DNA from: Mactra quadrangularis
Taxonomy: Eukaryota; Mollusca; Bivalvia; Venerida; Mactridae
Length of the DNA: 64,000 bases
Direction of reading: 5' to 3'
Assembly: GCA_025267735.1 (NCBI GenBank)
Contig: CM046309.1
Location: forward strand, 55,620,319-55,684,318
Part shown: piece by piece, positions 60,919-64,000 of the stretch
How positions within the stretch are numbered: position 1 is the first letter of the stretch
Layout of the letters: every line of letters begins with the position of its first letter
Notes under the pieces: generated by a model
Told to the model about the DNA's origin: nothing
Databases searched by the model: none
Seen by the model: only the letters and a program-made list of their open reading frames with translations
Translations under genes and position numbers: made by a program

Positions 60919-61537
60919 ATATTTTATGCACAACATAAAAATTTTTATGTGATGGTCAAACGTCTTATTTCCTACTTACAAAGATTTATATCCCGTATTA
61001 ATTTCTTAACGGGCCGAATGGTTTTTACACTTTTGGCTCTCATCCAATGGGGGCTTAGAATTTGATCACGTGATCTAATTCAGCCAATCAGGAGCTCTAA
61101 AATCACTTCCTTTGTTTGATTCTAACAAGTCAGTCGAGAAAATTTTTCTCCACAATTTTGTAACCACCACCTTCCTCTCCTCCTCCTCATATAAGACGTT
61201 TGTCCAAGTATATCATTTCGATACGATATTCAGCATTAACATAGGTTCATTATTTATTTAATATATGGCGGCAGTTACTTGCCGACCAGCTATGTTTTTA
61301 GTTATAACTTATGTAAATAATTATTCATGTCCTTTGTTATGTGGCGGTTGATTGCCGACCAGATATGTTCTAAGTTCTAACTAATGTATGTATTTATCTA
61401 TGTCTTTTGCTATGTCTATGGCATTGGCGGTTGATTGCCGACCAGATATGTTCTAAGTTCTAACTAATGTATGTATTTATCTATGTCTTTTGCTATGTCT
61501 ATGGCATTTGAATAAATGCCCCTTATCAATCAATCAA
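60919..61537 (+). mobile_element. 619-bp element with the same LINE terminus and promoter-like 5' part
   Basis: Flanked by the 84-bp duplication (60835-60918 and 61538-61621). Its 3' half has two 93-bp copies of a unit with GGCGGTTGATTGCCGACC (61343 and 61436), preceded by a related GGCGGCAGTTACTTGCC. It ends with the GGCATTTGAATAAATGCC hairpin and (TCAA)n. The 5' half contains CCAAT twice (61044 and 61084), a GATCACGTGATC palindrome (61064-61075) and ATATAAG (61189). It is either a 5'-truncated LINE or a non-autonomous element with a LINE tail. Confidence 0.65.
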
Positions 61538-61621
61538 CATTGTGTTTGTGTTATAACTTATCCCATACGAGTTCAACCCAGTCAGTGTTTTCTGTTTCAA
61601 ATTTTGGACAATACATAAATA

Positions 61622-62798
61622 TAGTTGATGAATTTGTTTTTCACTATAAAATAAACATAATAAATCGGGCTAGTGGGTGTTAAAATTTCAGGCGATGGGT
61701 TTATTTGTGTTATTGTTTCGATCTCAATATAAATGTATGCTTATTTACTGTTTATTAAATTAACCCAGGAACCTTTTATGTTAAAAACCCTAATTTACAA
61801 AATAATTTTATTAGAGCACATTTTTCATTAACATTTAAATAAATTGGGTTTTATGCAGAGACATAAATATATTTCAGTTCAATACTTTTCGACTATACGA
61901 CTAAATTTCAAATTTGTAATTACCAAGTTGTGCTTTGAAGATTCAATAGATGTAAAAGAAATCTTGGTTCGAAAAGAGATTTAGATTACAATTATGAAAC
62001 ATGGACATTGTCAGTACAGGTCTATCATTAGCATTGTTACACCAGTACTAACATCAATTTGAAGCAGTGTTTTATGTATTCATTGATGAAGCGTTAAAAT
62101 CGGCATACATTGTACTAATATGAGATAGAGTAAGCTTTGACAAAATATTAGATTTCAAAAGGGAATAAACATATCGGGAATAGCAACAGTAAAAATACAC
62201 ACAGCCAAAACCAGAGGGTTTTTATTGTCTGTTAAAAAAGGGTGCCACAAGCATAAAACGAAACGAAAACAAGAATCTTTAAGAGGTTTCTGCTTTAAAA
62301 CAGACGGTGCATGGTCAAATAAGAATTGTTGACTAGCAAATGCACTGATCAATATGTGTCGATTTGTATAATTACGTTAATAATGCAAGCACTATGAGGA
62401 TATTTACAATCACACAGGCACGGACTCCATGAAAGCCAAATCATATTCCTAGTTTATATTAGTTTATTTTAGATTGATCTTTAAACAAGTTCTTACTACT
62501 TCGATTAATCACTCTTGAGTTAACTTTTAGCTCCCCCAGTACTGAGCAGTAATAATAAAGGTTCTTTGTAAATGAAGCAACGAAGCGTGTTTTGGATATG
62601 GATCGAACCAACCCGGGCCTGGTTGACTAATGATTACCTGTCCAACGTCGTTTTTCATCATTTTAATAGGATAATGTCAAGTGATCGCTTAATTTGATAA
62701 GTTTTTCATAATATATGTGAGGTAAAATTATTGGAGAGAAAATCAGTACAAAAATCGTACCTTTTAGTAAAAAGAAACGGCGAGTTGAAGCAGTATAG
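61622..62798. other. Non-coding AT-rich stretch
   Basis: No gene recognised. A tRNA-like GGTTCGATCC word occurs on the minus strand near 62602-62611 without a convincing cloverleaf. The 65-codon minus frame at 62155 lacks motifs. Confidence 0.4.
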
Positions 62799-63071
62799 TA
62801 CGGTGACATAGAGGTGACATGGAGAAATATTTAAAATTTACGTGCGCACGCAATAACGTTAACGTGGCCACACAGTAGCTATTACGTGCTATTACGTACG
62901 TCAATTATAACGTGCGCACGTAAAGCTATTGCGTGGCCACGTAAACGTTATTGCGTGAGCACGTAATAGCTACTGCGTGGTCATGTAAACGTTATTGCGT
63001 GCGCACGTGACCGTTATTGCATGCGCACGTAAATTTTAAATATATCTCCATGTCACCTATGTGCCATCGTA
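62799..63071. mobile_element. Palindromic CpG-rich MITE with target duplication
   Basis: Inverted ends (TACGGTGACATAGAGGTG at 62799; complement of the right end TACGATGGCACATAGGTG) are flanked by GTATAG duplicated at 62793-62798 and 63072-63077. The inside (62840-63045) is built almost wholly of short palindromic words such as ACGTGCGCACGT, CGTGGCCACG and AACGTTATTGCGTG arranged in alternating direction. No coding capacity. Confidence 0.78.
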
Positions 63072-63187
63072 GTATAGATATCCCGTCGTTACACTTTTCT
63101 TAAAAGGAATGTTTTACTCACAGTGATCGTAAAAGGTGACGTGATATAGGCACCGTGTTAAATAAAAGAAATCAACAATTCTACTAC

Positions 63188-63193
63188 TTTATT
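63188..63193 (-). promoter_or_regulatory. Poly(A) signal of the MOSC-domain gene
   Basis: AATAAA on the minus strand, 86 bases after the stop codon of the exon 63279-63393. It fits the 3' end of that transcript. Confidence 0.55.
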
Positions 63194-63278
63194 TTCTTTT
63201 ATTGATAAAAAAAGGCTCGGAGGTTTATATGCTCCTTTCAGTATGAATACGGTTACCATAAATAATGTTGATGGTTGC

Positions 63279-63393
63279 TTATTTACGTATGACATAAACG
63301 GGGTCTCCTAGTTTAATAACACCAGCATTTTCAAATGATGTTAGTATACCCATCACTGGTTTTGTGGGTCCATATGCTTTCATACATCGGAAT
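63279..63393 (-). CDS. Last coding exon, MOSC-domain protein (mARC-like)
   Basis: On the minus strand a good acceptor (TTGCTTGCTATTATTTCAG) precedes base 63393, and 37 codons follow after one base of a split codon: FRCMKAYGPTKPVMG and GVIKLGDPVYVIRK, then TAA at 63281-63279. The pattern P-x-x-G with a following GxIxLGDPVY ending just before the C-terminus is that of the MOSC domain in the mitochondrial amidoxime-reducing component (mARC/MOSC1-2) family. Those are molybdenum-cofactor enzymes of the mitochondrial outer membrane that reduce N-hydroxylated compounds with cytochrome b5 and its reductase. Earlier exons and the cofactor-binding cysteine lie beyond the window. Another MOSC protein is the main alternative. 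Confidence 0.65.
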
Positions 63394-63469
63394 CTGAAAT
63401 AATAGCAAGCAATTATAGATTGTAAGTTCATATTGATTCCGAAACAGTGAAGTTTCTATTTATTAAAGA
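63394..63469 (-). other. Intron 3' end of the MOSC-domain gene
   Basis: Polypyrimidine tract and AG immediately upstream (minus strand) of the exon. The rest of the intron contains the 88-bp satellite. Confidence 0.5.
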
Positions 63470-63489
63470 TCGTCTCAAATGTTTTACTA

Positions 63490-64000
63490 CAGTACGGAAA
63501 AACAAAATGGCGCTAGTAAGCGCGCTTCAATGGAATCATTAGCAAATCGAGAAGTACTAAAGTATTACTTTACAATACTGCAAAAATTACAAAATGGCGG
63601 TAGCAAGAACATTACATGGAACGATTAGCAAATCGAGAAGAACTAAAAGTATTACTTTACAATACGGCAAATGAAAACAAAATGGCGCTAGTAAGGGCAC
63701 TAAAAAGAATCATTAGCAAATACGGCAAATGAAAACAAAATGGCGCTAGTACGGGCGCTAAATGAAATCATTAGCAAAAAAAAAGTTCTAAAAGCATTAC
63801 TTTACAATAAGGCAAATGAAAACAAAATGGCGCTAGTACGGGCGCTAAATGAAATCATTAGCAAAAAAAGAAGTACTAAAAGTATTACTTTACAATATGG
63901 CAAATGAAAACAAAATGGCGCTAGTACGGGCGCTAAATGAAATCATTAGCAAAAAAAGAAGTACTAAAAGTATTACTTTACAATATGGCAAATGAAAACA
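63490..64000. repeat. 88-bp minisatellite (about 6 copies, runs off the window)
   Basis: Units carry ACAAAATGGCGCTAGTA(C/A)GG, AATCATTAGCAAA and AGTACTAAAAGTATTAC with spacing 87-88 bp (starts near 63501, 63589, 63676, 63821, 63909, 63997). A shortened unit of 58 bp starts at 63734. The first two units are the most diverged and the last three nearly identical, so the array is homogenising to the right. It sits in the last intron of the MOSC gene. Confidence 0.9.

Noticed and set aside
62590..62650. tRNA-like segment on the minus strand (GGTTCGATCC)
   Set aside because: No A box or cloverleaf at the right distance; a lone B-box-like word is not enough.

Overview
This window is eukaryotic, very AT-rich and almost entirely accessory DNA. 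It has no prokaryotic operon structure. It carries tRNA-derived SINEs with A and B boxes, non-LTR retrotransposons, a pogo/Tigger-type DNA transposon, many short elements with terminal inverted repeats, and very large minisatellite arrays. The mix of SINE and LINE types suggests a marine invertebrate, and I lean towards a bivalve mollusc. That placement is inference from general appearance and not proof.

Layout. 0-16 kb: mostly intron-like or intergenic AT-rich DNA with small palindromic elements (76-152, 1348-2404, 4952-5758), a possible terminal coding exon (3675-3732), minisatellites of about 60 bp (3940-4612) and 56 bp (7439-8328), a four-copy GC-richer repeat (8862-9188), a duplicated 181-bp block (9418-9780), a full-length SINE with target duplications (13848-14158), a GC-rich island (14781-15120) and a possible exon with consensus splice sites (15339-15430) whose sequence is part of a decaying tandem triplication. 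16-27 kb: a 46-bp satellite, two copies of a perfectly conserved 137-bp GC-rich core with three hairpins, repeated ~76-bp hairpins, a ~160-bp satellite and a ~29-bp satellite. 27-47 kb and 50.2-51.25 kb: a giant array of a 31-bp unit (with a 39-bp variant), containing higher-order duplications of 0.4 to ~7.5 kb, two copies of one SINE insertion and a 550-bp MITE. 47.7-50.2 kb: a Tigger-like transposon with a decayed transposase DNA-binding domain and a nested SINE. 52-55.7 kb: a TIR element holding a 5'-truncated LINE with an open 507-residue RT frame. 56.5-61.6 kb: a second type of SINE, then a broken LINE interrupted by an antisense LINE fragment with a 77-bp target duplication, followed by another short element flanked by an 84-bp duplication. 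62.8-63.07 kb: a palindromic MITE. 63.28-63.39 kb: the last coding exon of a MOSC-domain gene (mARC-like) on the minus strand, with an 88-bp satellite in its upstream intron.

The only host protein sequence I support with fair confidence is the MOSC exon at the right edge. The many long minus-strand open frames between 27 and 51 kb are an arithmetic consequence of a stop-free 31-bp repeat (31 = 1 mod 3) and are not genes. Parts worth following up are the conserved 137-bp core and hairpin family at 20-23 kb, the unusually long target-site duplications around the LINE insertions, the shared 3' stem-loops of the LINE families, and the two SINE types that share a middle and tail module.
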